Source: Firmicutes bacterium UBA2598
Lineage (GTDB): Bacteria; Bacillota; PH28-bin88
Direction: 5' to 3'
Assembly (NCBI GenBank): GCA_002339345.1
Contig: DDKM01000095.1
Location: forward strand, 1 to 6,034
DNA: 6,034 nucleotides
Part shown: positions 4,809-6,034 of the stretch, piece after piece
Layout of the letters: the number at the start of each line of letters is the position of its first letter
Position numbering within the stretch: the first letter of the stretch is position 1
The notes under the pieces: model-generated
Databases searched by the model: none
The model's input: only the letters and a program-made list of their open reading frames with translations
What the model was told of the DNA's origin: nothing
Translations under genes and position numbers: made by a program

Positions 4809-6034
4809 AGGCTTGTCCTCCTTCCTGGGATAGGGGAATCGCCAGGTACACGGTGGTACCATGACCCGGGCTTGATTCAATGGTAAGGGTACCTCCGATT
4901 AAGGCCGCCCGCTCTGCCATGCCAAACAGACCGAGATGTCTTTCCGGCAACGGTCTGGACAAGGCATCTTCCACGATAAAGCCTACACCGTCGTCCTCCA
5001 CAATGGCCACCAGTACCGCGTCCCGGCGCTCAAGCAAAATGCTGACATTACCGGCCCGGGCATGTCTGAAGACATTGGTCAGGGCCTCCTGTACGATGCG
5101 GTAAATGGCGGTTTCCACATGGGTCGATAGCCGCTCTCCCCCCAGCCCGGTGGAATGCATGTCCACTTCCAGGCCCCACTTTTGAGAACACTCACGGGCA
5201 TAGCGGGCTAAAGCCGCCTCCAGACCCAGGTCATCCAGCACGGCGGGGCGCAGTTCCAGGGCCAGCTGGCGGATACCGTCTTGGGTTTGTGACAACACCT
5301 GGCGCATCTCCCTGGTGGTGTTGCGCACCACCGCCAGATCATTGGCATCCTCCAGCACCTTTAACCCAACGGAAAGGCTGGCCAGGATTTGCCCTGTCTG
5401 GTCATGGAGTTCCCTGGCAATCCGCTTCCGTTCCTCCTCCTGGGCGGTAATCACCTGGTTTAGCAGGTTAACCCGCATCATCTCCTTGTCTTCCAATTCC
5501 TGCCTGGACCTTTCCAGGTTGTCCACCATAATGTTAAAGGACTGACCCAGCCGTCCAATCTCATCCTTAAGCCACGGCTCAACCCGCCTGGAAAGATCCC
5601 CCCTGGCCACCTCTTCCGTAATACCTGCCAACTCCCTGATGGGATTGGTGATGAGCACAGCAAGCCAGTAGGCGGAACCAATGGCAATGATGAATACCGC
5701 CAGGGTGGTCAACCATAAACGGACACTTAACTGCCGGACGGTGGCCAACATTGTACCCTCGGAAAGACCCAGCCGCACAAAACCAGCCCGGCCGTCAAAG
5801 ATGGGAACGGCGATGTCATGGATAATTCCCTCTTCAGTGGAAAGGGTGCGGATACGGTAACGTTCACCTGCCAGCACCCGGTTAGCATCCCGCAGGCCAA
5901 CGGGCAAACCCTTACCAAAGGTGTGGATAATGGGCTGGTAATCGGCATTAAAGATCAGGATGTACCGGATATCTTCGTTATTGGAAAGGGTATCCACAAC
6001 AAGCTCATGGAGGGCAAAGATGTTGTTGGTAAAA
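4780..6034 (-). CDS. Membrane sensor histidine kinase, NarX-like (N-terminus cut by right edge)
   Basis: About 417 residues are visible and the frame is open at the right edge. A GTG at 5997 is not the start, because coding-like sequence (FTNNIFALHELV) continues upstream of it. In order there is the end of an extracytoplasmic sensor domain (about 6034-5720; RYILIFNADYQPIIHTF resembles a Cache-type fold), a transmembrane helix (5718-5650, LWLTTLAVFIIAIG), a HAMP linker (about 5649-5503), a coiled stretch, a HisKA_3 dimerisation domain with the phospho-acceptor His at 5404-5406 (in RIARELHDQTGQ), and an ATPase domain with N-box EALTNVFRHA, EDDGVGF and GLFGMAERA. A first transmembrane helix is expected beyond the edge. 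HisKA_3 kinases partner NarL-type regulators, which matches the overlapping downstream gene. The ligand is unknown; an arsenic oxyanion or redox cue is a guess from context. Confidence 0.93.
   Translation of the reverse strand, partial: FTNNIFALHELVVDTLSNNEDIRYILIFNADYQPIIHTFGKGLPVGLRDANRVLAGERYRIRTLSTEEGIIHDIAVPIFDGRAGFVRLGLSEGTMLATVRQLSVRLWLTTLAVFIIAIGSAYWLAVLITNPIRELAGITEEVARGDLSRRVEPWLKDEIGRLGQSFNIMVDNLERSRQELEDKEMMRVNLLNQVITAQEEERKRIARELHDQTGQILASLSVGLKVLEDANDLAVVRNTTREMRQVLSQTQDGIRQLALELRPAVLDDLGLEAALARYARECSQKWGLEVDMHSTGLGGERLSTHVETAIYRIVQEALTNVFRHARAGNVSILLERRDAVLVAIVEDDGVGFIVEDALSRPLPERHLGLFGMAERAALIGGTLTIESSPGHGTTVYLAIPLSQEGGQAFGANHITTG
4817..4822 (-). promoter_or_regulatory. Ribosome binding site of the response regulator, inside the kinase gene
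   Basis: Minus-strand AGGAGG, 8 nt before TTG 4808, lies within the last codons of the kinase. It decides the regulator's start: translation beginning further upstream would add 24 residues of non-domain sequence. Confidence 0.75.

Noticed and set aside
4809..4880. A longer N-terminus for the response regulator (24 extra codons)
   Set aside because: The extra residues lie inside the kinase gene and precede the receiver domain, and a strong ribosome site sits right before TTG 4808.
5995..5997. GTG 5997 as the start of the sensor kinase
   Set aside because: The frame stays open to the window edge with protein-like sequence, and a start here would leave out the first membrane helix and part of the sensor domain.
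1..6034. CRISPR arrays, tRNA/rRNA genes, insertion sequences
   Set aside because: No spaced long direct repeats, cloverleaf-like sequences, transposase-like frames or terminal inverted repeats were seen; almost the entire window is accounted for by six collinear genes.

Overview
The window carries six genes, all on the minus strand, so it reads right to left. In transcription order they are: a sensor histidine kinase cut by the right edge, a NarL/LuxR-type response regulator, a Tat-exported molybdopterin oxidoreductase, its four-cluster ferredoxin-type subunit, a TorD-family chaperone, and the start of a small exported c-type cytochrome cut by the left edge. Spacing is tight (a 29-nt overlap, then 15, 65 and 18 nt). 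The one real break is about 184 nt between the regulator and the oxidoreductase.

The catalytic subunit is best read as a respiratory arsenate reductase, ArrA. It has the RGRY signature, a Cys molybdenum-ligand candidate with His, Ser, Lys and Tyr spaced as I recall for the arsenate pocket of Shewanella ANA-3 ArrA, and blocks (GLWNKDFVGDF, WNLVLKDFTP) that match what I remember of arrA PCR primer sites. The neighbours fit ArrB, an ArrD-like chaperone and a two-component system of the arrS/arrR kind. The substrate is inferred from residues, not proven. No ArrC/NrfD-type quinol-oxidising membrane subunit and no ars detoxification genes lie in the window.

The proposed working is as follows. The membrane kinase senses an external or redox signal and phosphorylates the regulator, which acts on the arr genes, possibly through the repeat-rich 184-nt region. 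ArrA is folded around its cofactor with help from the chaperone, exported by Tat with ArrB, and probably anchored as a lipoprotein. Electrons pass through ArrB's four Fe-S clusters to the molybdenum site. The cytochrome may be the electron donor or an anchor.

The organism is probably an anaerobic Gram-positive of the Clostridia (Desulfotomaculum, Desulfitobacterium or Moorella type). This is inferred from strong AGGAGG-like ribosome binding sites, frequent GTG and TTG starts, moderately high GC and the lipobox on the Tat protein. It is not a firm taxonomic assignment.
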